Assembly: GCA_002448305.1 (NCBI GenBank)
Contig: DJWY01000016.1
Coordinates: 124,262 to 188,261, forward strand
Source: Selenomonadales bacterium UBA7018
GTDB taxonomy: Bacteria; Bacillota; Negativicutes; Selenomonadales; Selenomonadaceae
Length of the DNA stretch: 64,000 nucleotides
Reading direction: 5' to 3'
Below the pieces are notes generated by a model. That model ran no database searches and was not told where the DNA came from. It saw only the letters and a list, made by a program, of their open reading frames with translations. The stretch's first letter is position 1. Every line of letters begins with the position of its first letter. The translations under genes and the position numbers were made by a program. Positions 8,046 to 17,185 of the stretch are shown here, one piece after another.

Positions 8046-9476
8046 ATGGCAAAGGAAAAGAAAAAGATAACTCAAGAACTCGGCATAAACGACCAGACGC
8101 CCCGCGAGATTGTTGCGGAGTTGGATAAATATATTGTCGGACAGGACGAGGCGAAAAAGTCTGTGGCAATCGCGCTTAGAAATCGCTGGCGCAGTCACAA
8201 ATTGCCCGAAGAAATGCGCGATGACGTTATCCCGAAAAATATTCTGATGATTGGTTCAACGGGCGTCGGCAAAACTGAAATTGCTCGCCGCCTTGCGCGT
8301 CTCGTTAAGGCTCCGTTTATCAAAGTCGAGGCGACAAAATTTACGGAAGTCGGATACGTCGGGCGCGATGTCGAATCGATTATCCGCGATTTAGTTCAAA
8401 CAGCAGTCCGCATGGTTCGTAAACAACGTACCGACGAAGTAAAAGAAAAAGCCGCCGCCAATGCGATTGAGCGACTGCTTGACGTATTAGTTCCAGAGCC
8501 GAAACGCTCACAAAATCCGCTCGGAAAACTTTTCGGCAATGCTGAAGTTGACGCGACGCCGGTCGAGGAAGAAGAAAGCACCGCTAAAAAACACGGGCGC
8601 GAGTTCATTCGCAAAAGATTGTTAGCGGGCAAAATGGAAGAGCAAATTATTGAGCTTGAAGTTGCTGACCACGCAAAGCCAATGGTCGGAATGTTCTCCG
8701 GCTCAAGCCTTGAGGGAATGGGCGATAATCTTCAAGACATGGTAAGCAGTCTTATGCCTAAACGTATGCGTAAGCGCAAAGTCACGATTGCCACTGCGCG
8801 GAAAATTTTGGAGCAGGAAGAGGCGGAAAAGCTTATCGATATGGAGGAAGTCTCCGAAACTGCCGTTGAGCTTGCCGAACGTAGCGGGATTGTCTTCCTT
8901 GACGAAATTGACAAAGTCGCCGTTAAAGGCTCAAGTTCCGGTCCCGATGTCAGCCGTGAAGGCGTTCAGCGTGATATTTTGCCGATTGTCGAAGGCTCAA
9001 CAGTTATGACAAAATATGGACCTGTCAAAACCGATTACATTTTGTTTATCGCGGCGGGCGCGTTCCATACGGCGAAGCCTTCCGACCTTATCCCCGAATT
9101 GCAAGGGCGTTTTCCAATTCGCGTCGAGCTGAAATCACTGCTTAAAGCGGACTTCGAGAAAATTTTAACCGAACCGCAAAACGCATTGCTTAAACAGTAC
9201 AAAGCCCTTTTGCAGACGGAAGGACTTTCGTTAGATTTTCAAGCAGACGCGATAGAACATATTGCCGAGCTTGCCGAACACGTCAACGAGCAATCGGAAG
9301 ATATTGGCGCACGGCGTTTGCATACGTTGCTTGAAAAATTGTTGGAGCAAATTTCGTTCGAGGCTCCCGACATGGTCAAGGACGGCAAGACCGAAGTTAT
9401 AATCGACGCGGCTTACGTCGACGAAAAACTTAAGGAAATCGCGAAGAATAAAGACCTGTCGCAGTTTATCTTGTGA
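8046..9476 (+). CDS. hslU: ATP-dependent protease ATPase subunit HslU
   Basis: A 476-residue AAA+ unfoldase that feeds substrates to HslV. Walker [16 protein letters not shown] is near residue 72, Walker [13 protein letters not shown] near 287, and the C-terminal sensor region contains [12 protein letters not shown]. The C-terminus DLSQFIL resembles the conserved tail that docks into HslV. The I-domain between about residues 110 and 260 is present. I use the ATG at 8046 with GAGGAGG upstream; an earlier in-frame start would overlap hslV. Confidence 0.97.
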   Translation: MAKEKKKITQELGINDQTPREIVAELDKYIVGQDEAKKSVAIALRNRWRSHKLPEEMRDDVIPKNILMIGSTGVGKTEIARRLARLVKAPFIKVEATKFTEVGYVGRDVESIIRDLVQTAVRMVRKQRTDEVKEKAAANAIERLLDVLVPEPKRSQNPLGKLFGNAEVDATPVEEEESTAKKHGREFIRKRLLAGKMEEQIIELEVADHAKPMVGMFSGSSLEGMGDNLQDMVSSLMPKRMRKRKVTIATARKILEQEEAEKLIDMEEVSETAVELAERSGIVFLDEIDKVAVKGSSSGPDVSREGVQRDILPIVEGSTVMTKYGPVKTDYILFIAAGAFHTAKPSDLIPELQGRFPIRVELKSLLKADFEKILTEPQNALLKQYKALLQTEGLSLDFQADAIEHIAELAEHVNEQSEDIGARRLHTLLEKLLEQISFEAPDMVKDGKTEVIIDAAYVDEKLKEIAKNKDLSQFIL

Positions 9477-9491
9477 AAATTTTAAACGGCA

Positions 9492-10265
9492 TTACACATT
9501 AAGTTTATAAAGATTAATCGCGTTGGCGGTTGTATAGTTGGCGACTTCTTTCAGAGTTTCGCCGCGAAACGCCGCTAATTTTTTTGCGACCTCAACGACG
9601 TAAGTCGGCTCGTTTCTTTTGCCGCGATAAGGCACCGGCGCAAGGTATGGCGCGTCAGTTTCAATTAAAATCATGTCACGCGGCGTGGCTTTGACGACTT
9701 CGGGCAACTTCGCCGAGTTTTTAAACGTCAAAGGACCGTCGACGCCGATAAAATAGCCGAGCTTCCAAACTTCCCGCGCCATTTCTAAACTTCCCGAATA
9801 ACAATGCAACACTCCGCGCAGATTTTTGCCCTCCGCCTGCAAAATTTTCAGCGTGTCGCCGTGCGCATCGCGGTCGTGAATGCATACCGGTAAATTTAAC
9901 TGCCGCGCAAGGTCTAACTGCTCAATAAAGATTTTCTGCTGAATCAGTCGCCGCTCTGAATCCTTTTCCCAGTGATAATCTAAGCCAATCTCGCCAATAG
10001 CCACAATTTTTTTATCGGCGGCAAGTTCGGCAAGCGTCGCGCAAGTTTTTTCGTCGAAATCGTCAATTTCTTCCGGATGAATACCAACGCCGCCATAAAG
10101 TTCCGGAAAATTCTTCGCAAGCTCCACAATCGCTATCGAACTCGCTAACGTGCTCCCAAAATTTATAATCCGTCCGACGCCCGCAATTTTCGCCCGCTCT
10201 ATAACTTCTGCGCGGTCGGCGGAAAAATTTTCGTCCTCAAGGTGGCAATGCGTGTCTATAAACAT
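9492..10265 (-). CDS. TatD-family metal-dependent hydrolase
   Basis: A 257-residue TatD-type DNase. Metal ligands follow the family: IDTHCHLEDE at the N-terminus, IGEIGLDYHW near residue 95, CIHDRDAHGD near 133, LHCYSG near 157 and IETDAPYLAP near 206. Homologues are 3'-5' exonucleases linked to DNA repair or turnover; the substrate here is not known. It directly follows deoB (no gap) and converges on hslU. Confidence 0.93.
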   Translation of the reverse strand: MFIDTHCHLEDENFSADRAEVIERAKIAGVGRIINFGSTLASSIAIVELAKNFPELYGGVGIHPEEIDDFDEKTCATLAELAADKKIVAIGEIGLDYHWEKDSERRLIQQKIFIEQLDLARQLNLPVCIHDRDAHGDTLKILQAEGKNLRGVLHCYSGSLEMAREVWKLGYFIGVDGPLTFKNSAKLPEVVKATPRDMILIETDAPYLAPVPYRGKRNEPTYVVEVAKKLAAFRGETLKEVANYTTANAINLYKLNV

Positions 10266-11423
10266 TTAAATCAGCTCCTGATAAAAACTTTTGCCCTGCG
10301 TATTGAATTCTACAGAAAAAATTTCGGCAATCGTCGCCGCAATGTCCGCGAAAGTGTTCAGCGTGCCTAAATTAACGCCGCCACGAATTTTTTCGCCGTA
10401 AATTATCAGCGGAACATTTTCGCGCGTGTGGTCGGTGCCCTGCGCGGCGGGGTCGCAACCATGATCCGCCGTTATCATCAGCAAATCATCAGCCCGCATT
10501 TTAGCTAAAAATTCGCTAAGCTCCGCGTCAAATGTCGTCATCGCACCCGCATAGCCCTCAACGTCGCGCCGATGTCCAAACTTCATGTCGAAATCAACCA
10601 AATTCACAAAGCATAGCCCGCGAAAATCTTCCGCCAAAAGTTTTATCGTCTTTTTCATGCCGTCAGAATTGTTTTCGTTGACGCCGAGCGATTTACTCAC
10701 GCCTTGCCCCGCAAAAATATCGTAAATCTTGCCAACGCCTATCGTAGCAAGATTTTTTTCTTGCAAAGCGTCTAAAATCGTCGCAACGGGCGGCTTTAAC
10801 GAAAAATCATGCCTGCGCGGCGTCCGTTCGTAGTTCGGATACTCCCCGATAAACGGTCGCGCTATTATCCTGCCAACATCGGAAATTTTTCGCGCTATCC
10901 TGCAATATTTGTAAAGTTCCTCGACCGGAATAACTTTTTCATGCGCCGCAATCTGTAAAACACTGTCCGCCGACGTGTATACGATTAATTTTCCCGTTTC
11001 AATATGCTCGCGCCCGTAATCGTGGATAACTTTCGTGCCCGAATACGGCTTGTTGCATAAAATCTGCCGCCCAAAACTTTTTTCAAGCTCGGCGATAATT
11101 TTTGGCGGAAATCCGTCCGGATAAGTCGGTAAAGGTCGCTCGGAAATTATTCCGGCTATCTCCCAATGCCCTATCGTCGTATCTTTGCCCGCAGACGCCT
11201 CGCAAACTCGCGCAAATGAACCACGCGGCTTTTCTTCGCGACTATAAAAATTTATTCCGTCAATATTAAACATGCCAAGCCGTTTAAGATTAGGCGTATT
11301 AAAATTTTTCGACGCAGAAATACTTTTTAGCGTGTTCGGATTGTCGTCGCCGAAATTTTTAGCGTCAATCGCGCCGCCAATGCCCACGCTGTCCAATACA
11401 ATCAAAAAAATTCGCTCAATCAT
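10266..11423 (-). CDS. deoB: Phosphopentomutase
   Basis: A 385-residue alkaline-phosphatase-superfamily enzyme interconverting ribose-5-P and ribose-1-P (and the deoxy forms) in nucleoside salvage. Metal-site motifs are visible: FLIVLDSVGIGG at the N-terminus, KDTTIGHWEI containing the phosphorylated Thr near residue 85, DFDMKFGHRRD near 280, and ITADHGCDPAAQGTDHTRE near 320. The stop abuts the tatD start. No nucleoside phosphorylase is adjacent. A terminator between gmhB and deoB suggests separate transcription. Confidence 0.96.
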   Translation of the reverse strand: MIERIFLIVLDSVGIGGAIDAKNFGDDNPNTLKSISASKNFNTPNLKRLGMFNIDGINFYSREEKPRGSFARVCEASAGKDTTIGHWEIAGIISERPLPTYPDGFPPKIIAELEKSFGRQILCNKPYSGTKVIHDYGREHIETGKLIVYTSADSVLQIAAHEKVIPVEELYKYCRIARKISDVGRIIARPFIGEYPNYERTPRRHDFSLKPPVATILDALQEKNLATIGVGKIYDIFAGQGVSKSLGVNENNSDGMKKTIKLLAEDFRGLCFVNLVDFDMKFGHRRDVEGYAGAMTTFDAELSEFLAKMRADDLLMITADHGCDPAAQGTDHTRENVPLIIYGEKIRGGVNLGTLNTFADIAATIAEIFSVEFNTQGKSFYQELI

Positions 11424-11436
11424 GCTATCACCCCAT

Positions 11437-11466
11437 AAAAAATTCCCGCATCACTCGACACGGGAA
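11437..11466 (-). terminator. Rho-independent terminator after gmhB
   Basis: On the minus strand TTCCCG, a 12-base loop and CGGGAA are followed by six T. It lies between gmhB and deoB and would end or attenuate the fabF-gmhB transcript. Confidence 0.7.
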
Positions 11467-11473
11467 CAATTTA

Positions 11474-11983
11474 TCACAATTTTTCTAGCTCCGCTTTGAC
11501 GACTTCAAGCAAATTGCCGCCAGTAAATAAAATTCCCGCCCGAAGTCCCGCCGCTCGCGCCGCGCCCATGTCGCGTTCCTTGTCGCCGAACATTATCGAC
11601 CGCGCAGGCTCAATTTTTAACTCCTCGCACGCTTTTAGTATCAAACCCGGCTTCGGCTTGCGGCATTCGCATTCTACGCTTAATTCTTTTATCGTGCCGT
11701 CAATGTGGTGCGGACAATAATAAAATGCGTCAATGTGCGCGCCGATTTCTGACAATTTTTCCTGCATGAAACTATGCAAAGCTTCAACATCTCGCGCCGT
11801 GTATAAATTTTTCGCTATTCCGCCCTGATTCGTCACCACTACAGCTAAAAATCCGCGCTCGTTGCAAAGTTTTATCGCCTCGCGTGCTCCGTCAGTCCAT
11901 TTGAACCGCTCAATCTCCCATAAATAGCCAACTTCCTCATTTAAAACGCCGTCGCGGTCAAAAAATACTGCCCTGTTCATCAA
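11474..11983 (-). CDS. gmhB: D-glycero-D-manno-heptose-1,7-bisphosphate 7-phosphatase
   Basis: A 169-residue HAD-IIIA phosphatase of the ADP-heptose pathway for LPS inner core. Motif I is FFDRDGVLNEE, motif II VVTNQGGIAKN, and motif IV FGDKERDMGAA. The structural zinc site CPHH...CECRKPKPG lies near residues 93-113. GmhB in a Firmicutes-like gene context points to an outer-membraned Negativicute. The start overlaps the stop of fabF by four bases. Confidence 0.92.
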   Translation of the reverse strand: MMNRAVFFDRDGVLNEEVGYLWEIERFKWTDGAREAIKLCNERGFLAVVVTNQGGIAKNLYTARDVEALHSFMQEKLSEIGAHIDAFYYCPHHIDGTIKELSVECECRKPKPGLILKACEELKIEPARSIMFGDKERDMGAARAAGLRAGILFTGGNLLEVVKAELEKL

Positions 11984-13230
11984 TCTTTAAACCTCTTGAA
12001 CACCACGCAAGCATTATGCCCGCCAAATCCAAAAGAATTGGAAATTGCCGCGTTGACTTCGTGTTTTTGCGCTACGTTCGGGACGTAATTTAAATCAAGC
12101 CCTTCGTCGGGCGTTTCGTAGTTAATCGTCGGGTGCACAATGTTATTTTCTATCGATAAAATCGACGCAATCGCCTCAACGCCACCTGCCGCGCCTAACA
12201 TGTGCCCTGTCATTGATTTTGTCGACGAAATCGGGATTTTATAGGCGTATTCGCCGAAAATTTGCTTAATCGCTTCGGTTTCGCCCTTGTCATTGAATTG
12301 CGTCGACGTTCCATGCGCATTTATGTAGTCAATTTCCTCCGGATTCAATTCCGCGTCGTCAATCGCCAATTTCATGCACTTTCCTTGAGTAATTCCGCCT
12401 GGCGCGGGCGTCGTTATGTGATAAGCGTCGTCATTTCTGCCGTAGCCGACAATTTCTGCGTAAATGTGCGCGTCGCGAGCCTTTGCATGCTCCAAACTCT
12501 CCAGCAAAATGATTCCTGCGCCCTCGCCCATGACAAAACCACTGCGATTTTTATCAAAAGGTCGCGACGCATGCGCCGGATCGTCGTTGTGATCGGCGCA
12601 AAGTGCCTTCATCGCCGCAAATCCAGACACGCCAGCCGGAGAAATCGCCGCTTCACTGCCGCCAGCGAACATTATATCTGCTTCGCCGCGCTCAATCGTC
12701 CTAAATGCGTCGCCAATGGCATTTGTGCCCGACGCGCAAGCCGTCACTATGCATTCACACGCCCCGCGCAAGCCAAATGCTATCGCGACATTGCCAGCCG
12801 CCATATTTGCTATCATCATCGGGATAAAAAACGGACTAATTCGGCTCGCGCCCTTCGTAAACAATTTTTCGTACTGATTATGCAAAGTTTCCATGCCGCC
12901 AATCCCAGAACCGATAAAAACGCCTGCGCGGTCGCCGTCAATCGTCTTAACGTCAAGTTTTGCGTCCTCAATCGCCAATTTCGTCGCCGCTAACGCAAAA
13001 TGCGTGTATCTGTCCATGCGTTTAAGCTCTTTTTTGTCGATAAATTGCACGGGATCGAAATCAAGAACTTCGCCAGCAATTTGAGCCGTGTATCCCGTCA
13101 CGTCAAAGCGCGTTATCTTCCCTATTCCATTTTTCCCAGCAATTAGCGCGTTCCAGAAATTTTCTTTGCCAATTCCTATCGGCGTAACCGCCCCTAAACC
13201 CGTTACTACTACTCTGTTGCCTTTAAACAA
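11980..13230 (-). CDS. fabF: Beta-ketoacyl-ACP synthase II
   Basis: A 416-residue condensing enzyme for fatty acid elongation. The catalytic triad is intact: Cys in VTACASGTNAIGDAF, His in INAHGTSTQFND, and His in STKSMTGHMLGAAGG. The start VVVTGLGAVTPIG and the C-terminal SFGFGGHNACVVF are standard. I place the start at the TTG at 13230, since TAGGAG ends just before an alternative TTG at 13239 and the spacing suits the inner codon. No acpP or fabD/G is adjacent; instead it is followed by gmhB with a four-base overlap. Confidence 0.96.
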   Translation of the reverse strand: MFKGNRVVVTGLGAVTPIGIGKENFWNALIAGKNGIGKITRFDVTGYTAQIAGEVLDFDPVQFIDKKELKRMDRYTHFALAATKLAIEDAKLDVKTIDGDRAGVFIGSGIGGMETLHNQYEKLFTKGASRISPFFIPMMIANMAAGNVAIAFGLRGACECIVTACASGTNAIGDAFRTIERGEADIMFAGGSEAAISPAGVSGFAAMKALCADHNDDPAHASRPFDKNRSGFVMGEGAGIILLESLEHAKARDAHIYAEIVGYGRNDDAYHITTPAPGGITQGKCMKLAIDDAELNPEEIDYINAHGTSTQFNDKGETEAIKQIFGEYAYKIPISSTKSMTGHMLGAAGGVEAIASILSIENNIVHPTINYETPDEGLDLNYVPNVAQKHEVNAAISNSFGFGGHNACVVFKRFKD

Positions 13231-13248
13231 AATTATCAACTCCTAAAT

Positions 13249-13677
13249 TTAAATATCGTAAAGCCCGTCGTACTTTTTTATCAGTGCGTTAAGCTTTTCG
13301 CAGAAATTATCCTTAAATTTAACGCCGTCTTCAGTTCTAAAGCCCCAATTCTCCAAAACTTCTAGCGTATGCCTCAATCGCGGCAAAAGTACTTCCTCAT
13401 TAAAAGAATTCAGCCCTTCATACATAAAAATTCCTATAAATTCTTCCTGCTCGTCGCGATTGCTCGTCCGGACGTGCCCCATGTCGTTAAACGTGTCCAT
13501 AAAAATTTCTTCCGTGCAAATCATATCCTCAACCGCCGCTAAATTTTCAACAGTAACCATTGCGCCAGCCCAATCGTTATCGTCTTCCAAATCCGCGACG
13601 CTTTCTTGAAATGCAAAGCCTTCGTCAATCATTTCCTTGACAAGGTCAAATCTTTGGTCGAGAGTTTCAAGTTTCAT
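13249..13677 (-). CDS. Unknown protein, paralogue of its upstream neighbour
   Basis: A 142-residue acidic, mostly helical protein of no family I recognise. It shares MKLETLDQRFDLVKEMIDEGF, TVENL and a C-terminal CEKLNALIKKYDGLYDI-like block with the gene at 13690-14118. Identity looks about one third over the full length, so the pair is an old tandem duplication. There is no signal peptide or membrane segment. It lies 19 bases upstream of fabF and could share its transcript. A TA-like or phage-related function cannot be supported. Confidence 0.6.
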   Translation of the reverse strand: MKLETLDQRFDLVKEMIDEGFAFQESVADLEDDNDWAGAMVTVENLAAVEDMICTEEIFMDTFNDMGHVRTSNRDEQEEFIGIFMYEGLNSFNEEVLLPRLRHTLEVLENWGFRTEDGVKFKDNFCEKLNALIKKYDGLYDI

Positions 13678-13689
13678 AGCAAAATCCTC

Positions 13690-14118
13690 TTAAAGGTCGT
13701 AAATGTCTTGATATTTTTTCCTGAGCGCGTCGAGTTTCTTGCAAAAAGTCTTCTGAAATTTCTTTCCGCCATCAGAAACGAAATTCCAGCCGTTTAAGTG
13801 GTCAAAAGCGAATTCAATCCTGCGCAAAAGTATCGTATCGACAAAATAAATAAGCGCGTCGTCGACCATGCTGAGATAAATTTCCTTTTCGTCGAAATTT
13901 CGCGTGCGAACATTATCCATTTCGCCATAGGTGACCAAAAAAATTTCTTCCGTGCGAATCATTTCCTCAATCGTCACCAAATTTTCAACGGTACTCATCG
14001 CGCCGCCCCAATCGTCGCCGCTATTTTCTGCGTGAATCAAACTTTCTTCAAACTCAAAGCCCTTTTTAACCAGGTCATTAATCAATTTATGCCTCTGCGC
14101 CAGCGTATCAAGTTTCAT
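13690..14118 (-). CDS. Unknown protein, tandem paralogue
   Basis: A 142-residue protein beginning MKLDTLAQRHKLINDLVKKGF, with SGDDWGGAMSTVENL near residue 30 and KTFCKKLDALRKKYQDIYDL at the end, matching the next gene block by block. The ATG at 14118 is preferred because GGAGGATTGG sits upstream and the paralogue starts at the same place. A TTG two codons earlier is possible. Function unknown; predicted soluble and cytoplasmic. It is first in the leftward operon leading to fabF and gmhB. Confidence 0.6.
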   Translation of the reverse strand: MKLDTLAQRHKLINDLVKKGFEFEESLIHAENSGDDWGGAMSTVENLVTIEEMIRTEEIFLVTYGEMDNVRTRNFDEKEIYLSMVDDALIYFVDTILLRRIEFAFDHLNGWNFVSDGGKKFQKTFCKKLDALRKKYQDIYDL

Positions 14119-14139
14119 CTCCAATCCTCCTTACAAAAA

Positions 14140-14168
14140 ATTTTATCACGCAACGCAATTTCAATCAA
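14140..14168 (-). promoter_or_regulatory. Sigma-A-like promoter for the paralogue-fabF operon
   Basis: On the minus strand TTGATT (14168-14163) and TAAAAT (14145-14140) are 17 bases apart, 22 bases before the ATG at 14118. Confidence 0.55.
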
Positions 14169-14180
14169 CTAATAATTTTC

Positions 14181-14209
14181 TTGTAAAGGCACGCGAAATT
14201 TTATATAAT
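14181..14209 (+). promoter_or_regulatory. Sigma-A-like promoter for the solute-binding protein
   Basis: TTGTAA and TATAAT are separated by 17 bases. The -10 box overlaps an ATG at 14208, which rules that codon out as the translation start and supports the ATG at 14238. Confidence 0.75.
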
Positions 14210-14237
14210 GCCTAAAAAATTGCGGAGGATTCTGGAA

Positions 14238-15284
14238 ATGCGACGCTATACAGTCTTCATATTAACGGCATTCATGATAATTTTGGCGGCTGTCGCCGGT
14301 TTTATCTTTCCGGTCGACGCCGATAAAAAAACTTCGGGCTTGCCGACTGCCGAGCTGACAGCTTATACAACTTTGCCTACTGAAATCGTTTCTGTCTTGG
14401 CTGACGTGTACGAGCGAGAAAATCACGTGCGAATTAACTTTATTCCGATAAATTCGCAGGATATTTTGCAGGAAATTAAAAATGACGCCGTTTCCGACCC
14501 AACTGTCGTCCGCACAGTCGATATTGTCCTTGCTGACAGCAAAATTTTGCAGGAGGCGGCGAATTTTAATTTGCTAACGCCTTACACTTCAGAAACTAAC
14601 GACGCTATCCGCTATAAATTCAAAGACGCGCACGACAGGTGGATTGGAATTTGGTACGACCCGATAATTTTTTGCGCGAACAAAGATTTTCTGCGCTCAA
14701 CCGTCGAAATTCCGGACACGTGGGAAAAATTATCGCGTGCTAAGAATATGCGCGTCGGGATAACTGATTTTATCGCGGCTGATGCGTCTGCAAACCTCAT
14801 GTTGCAGCTTATCGGCAACTTCGGCGACGCTAAAACTTACGAAATTTTAAGCGGCATTCACCCTAAAGTTATTCAGTACGCAAAATATTTATCAAATCCG
14901 GTTCGACAAGCCGGTATGGGCGAAGTTGATATTTCCGTTGCGGTCGAAAGCGAAACTTTGCGCTATTTGCAGAACGGTTACCCGCTAAAAATAATTTATC
15001 CCGCTGACGGCACCAGTTATTTGCTGACTGGCATTGGAATTACAACGAAAGATTACGCGAAAAATCAAGTTGCCGCGAAATTTGCCGACTGGTTGCTTGG
15101 TGACGAAGCGCAACTTTATTTGCAGACTAATGGCTTTTATTTTATCCCGACAAACCCGCAAACGCTCGCTTATAAGTCATTTGCAGGGAAAAATTTGTTG
15201 CTTTTTGACAATCAGGCGCATTTTTCTGATAAACAGCGGCAAGAATTTTTATTTCGGTGGATAAATGACGTTCGATTAAAATAA
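14238..15284 (+). CDS. ABC-type extracellular solute-binding protein, family 1
   Basis: A 348-residue exported binding protein. It starts MRRYTVFILTAFMIILAAVAG, a signal peptide or N-terminal anchor without a lipobox Cys. The body has the iron(III)/AfuA-like family pattern: LTAYTTLPTEIVSVLADVYE, VDIVLADS, WIGIWYDPIIFCANKDFL, IPDTWEKL, and near the C-terminus AKFADWLLGDEAQ followed by FYFIPTNP. GCGGAGGAT at 14222 sets the start at 14238. No permease or ATPase gene is adjacent, so this is an orphan binding protein in the window. The ligand is unknown; iron or small organic anions are both possible. Confidence 0.82.
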   Translation: MRRYTVFILTAFMIILAAVAGFIFPVDADKKTSGLPTAELTAYTTLPTEIVSVLADVYERENHVRINFIPINSQDILQEIKNDAVSDPTVVRTVDIVLADSKILQEAANFNLLTPYTSETNDAIRYKFKDAHDRWIGIWYDPIIFCANKDFLRSTVEIPDTWEKLSRAKNMRVGITDFIAADASANLMLQLIGNFGDAKTYEILSGIHPKVIQYAKYLSNPVRQAGMGEVDISVAVESETLRYLQNGYPLKIIYPADGTSYLLTGIGITTKDYAKNQVAAKFADWLLGDEAQLYLQTNGFYFIPTNPQTLAYKSFAGKNLLLFDNQAHFSDKQRQEFLFRWINDVRLK

Positions 15285-15297
15285 GGGGGAATTTATT

Positions 15298-16623
15298 TTG
15301 AAAGCAGGCTTTGTGAGCTTAGGTTGTGCGAAAAATTTGGTTGATACTGAGGTAATGCTCGGAATTATGCAGAAAAACGGCATCGAATTGACTTCTAATC
15401 CGTCCGATGCCGATATTTTAATTGTAAATACTTGCGCGTTCATACTTTCCGCCAAAGAAGAATCAATCACCACGATTTTAAATCTTGCCGACTACAAAAA
15501 CGGTAAATGTCGCGCTTTAATTGTCGCCGGTTGTCTCGGTCAGCTTTATAAATCGAATCTTTTGGACGAAATGCCCGAAGTTGACGCGATTATTGGTACC
15601 GGCGCATGGAATCGGATTATGGAGGCGATTGAAGAGGCTTTATCGGGGCGAAAAGCTATTTTTATCGGCGAAAAAAGCATTATTTACAATTCAAAGTCGC
15701 CCAGAATCCGCACAACGCCCGATTATACCGCTTATGTTAAAATTTCGGAGGGTTGTAATAATAAATGTTCGTTTTGTTCAATTCCGCTGATTCGCGGGCG
15801 GCAAATTTCAAGAAAAATCGAAGATATTCGCGCTGAAGTCGAAAATTTAGCCGCGCAAGGCGTCAAAGAAATAAATTTAATCGCGCAAGATACGACCGCT
15901 TACGGAATTGACATTTACGGCAAGCCAAAACTTGTCGAACTCCTTCGCGAACTCGTTAAGGTCGAAAAAATTCACTGGATTAGGATTTTATACGCTTATC
16001 CGCGCAGATTTTCCGACGAATTGATTGATTTAATCGCTTCCGAGCCGAAAATTTGTAATTATGTCGATTTACCGCTTCAACACGCCTCAAATAAGATATT
16101 AAAACGCATGAATCGCCCCGATAATCGCGCATCGATAGAAATTTTGCTTAAAAAATTGCGCGAACGCATTCCAAACGTTGTAATTCGCTCAACTTTTATC
16201 GTGGGCTTTCCGGGCGAGACGGAAGAGGATTTTTCCGAGCTGAAAGAGTTTTTACAGGTGCAAAGGCTCGATAAAGTCGGGATTTTTACGTATTCGCGGG
16301 AAGAAGATACCGCCGCATACGATTTTCCGGAGCAAATATCGGAAGAAGTCATGCAAGAACGCTATCACGAGCTGATGAGCATACAAAGTTTGATTTCGCA
16401 GGAGCTAAACGAGGCTTTAGAGGGTCGCGAGCTTGAAATTTTGGTAGAAAATCGCGATGAAGAGGTTCCGGAAGTGGTCGCAGGGCGTTCATATCGCGAC
16501 GCGCCCGAAGTTGACGGCTTAGTTTATATAGAAAACGACGGTCGGAGCAAGGAGGGCGATATTATTCGCGTAAAAGTTTTGGCGGGCTTTGTTTATGACA
16601 TTGCGGCAGAAAGGATTGATTAA
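15298..16623 (+). CDS. rimO: Ribosomal protein uS12 methylthiotransferase RimO
   Basis: A 441-residue radical SAM methylthiotransferase that modifies Asp in ribosomal protein S12. The N-terminal MTTase domain begins AGFVSLGCAKNLVDTEVM with later cluster cysteines in VNTCAFI and VAGCLGQ. The radical SAM cluster is SEGCNNKCSFCSIPLIRG near residue 152, and a TRAM domain ends the protein. The SLGCAKN and SIPLIRG forms favour RimO over MiaB. TTG start with GGGGGA upstream; the stop is directly followed by the pncC start. Confidence 0.95.
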   Translation: MKAGFVSLGCAKNLVDTEVMLGIMQKNGIELTSNPSDADILIVNTCAFILSAKEESITTILNLADYKNGKCRALIVAGCLGQLYKSNLLDEMPEVDAIIGTGAWNRIMEAIEEALSGRKAIFIGEKSIIYNSKSPRIRTTPDYTAYVKISEGCNNKCSFCSIPLIRGRQISRKIEDIRAEVENLAAQGVKEINLIAQDTTAYGIDIYGKPKLVELLRELVKVEKIHWIRILYAYPRRFSDELIDLIASEPKICNYVDLPLQHASNKILKRMNRPDNRASIEILLKKLRERIPNVVIRSTFIVGFPGETEEDFSELKEFLQVQRLDKVGIFTYSREEDTAAYDFPEQISEEVMQERYHELMSIQSLISQELNEALEGRELEILVENRDEEVPEVVAGRSYRDAPEVDGLVYIENDGRSKEGDIIRVKVLAGFVYDIAAERID

Positions 16624-17046
16624 ATGGAGAATTTCACGATTTCTACGGCGGAAAGTTGTACTGGCGGGCTAGTTGCGAGCCGTTTAACCGATTTTGCGGG
16701 CGCGTCGAACTATTTTAAGGGCGGAATCGTCGCCTACACCAATGAAATTAAAAAATCCGTCCTAAAAGTTACGACTTTGGACGAATTTGGCGCGGTAAGT
16801 AGTCAAACTGCGCTTGAAATGGCTAAAAATGTTCGCGAAATATTAAAAACGACGTTCGGAATAAGTACAACGGGCGTTGCGGGACCTTCGACGAGCGAAA
16901 ATAAAGCTGTCGGCACGGTTTTTATAGCTATTGCGGGCGAAAATCTTTCTGAAGTCCGCGAATTTCACTTCAAAGGCTCGCGTTCCGAAATAAAATTCCA
17001 AGCGGCGGACGAAGCGTTTAAATTGCTAATGGAGCACACAATATGA
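16624..17046 (+). CDS. CinA C-terminal domain protein, NMN amidohydrolase (PncC-like)
   Basis: A 140-residue stand-alone CinA C-terminal domain. The hallmarks TAESCTGGLVASRLTD and TTGVAGPSTSENKAVGTVFI are present. Members deamidate nicotinamide mononucleotide to nicotinate mononucleotide in NAD recycling. The N-terminal MoaB-like domain of full CinA is absent, as in E. coli PncC. It starts immediately after the rimO stop. Its own stop overlaps the ATG of a short Tat-leader frame. Confidence 0.9.
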   Translation: MENFTISTAESCTGGLVASRLTDFAGASNYFKGGIVAYTNEIKKSVLKVTTLDEFGAVSSQTALEMAKNVREILKTTFGISTTGVAGPSTSENKAVGTVFIAIAGENLSEVREFHFKGSRSEIKFQAADEAFKLLMEHTI

Positions 17047-17135
17047 ACCGACGAACGTTTTTAAAGGTCGCGGCGGTAAGTTTTGCGGGATTTTTAGCGG
17101 GTTGCGGCGTCGAAGATAAAAAAATCTGCCGATAA
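17043..17135 (+). pseudogene. Detached Tat/lipoprotein leader of the following phosphoesterase
   Basis: A 30-residue frame starts at an ATG overlapping the pncC stop. It reads MNRRTFLKVAAVSFAGFLAG then CGVEDKK, a twin-arginine motif (RRTFLK), a hydrophobic stretch and a lipobox FLAGC. It ends at a stop after a run of seven A (17117-17123). Removing one A continues into KSADKVSSTDYHKKYFQNAL and YYVAK; a second one-base shift near 17195 joins the phosphoesterase frame at DKILKNP. The ancestral gene was probably a Tat-exported lipoprotein phosphoesterase now split from its leader, or the assembly has two indels. Confidence 0.75.
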
Positions 17136-17185
17136 AGTTTCTTCGACAGATTATCACAAAAAATATTTCCAAAACGCGCTGTATT

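Noticed and set aside
12262..12993. 243-codon plus-strand open frame over fabF
   Set aside because: It lies wholly opposite fabF, whose catalytic Cys and His motifs are on the minus strand; its product is Arg/Cys/His-rich with no domain.
14208..14237. ATG at 14208 as start of the solute-binding protein
   Set aside because: This ATG lies in the -10 box of a near-consensus promoter, and a GCGGAGGAT ribosome binding site lies between it and the ATG at 14238.
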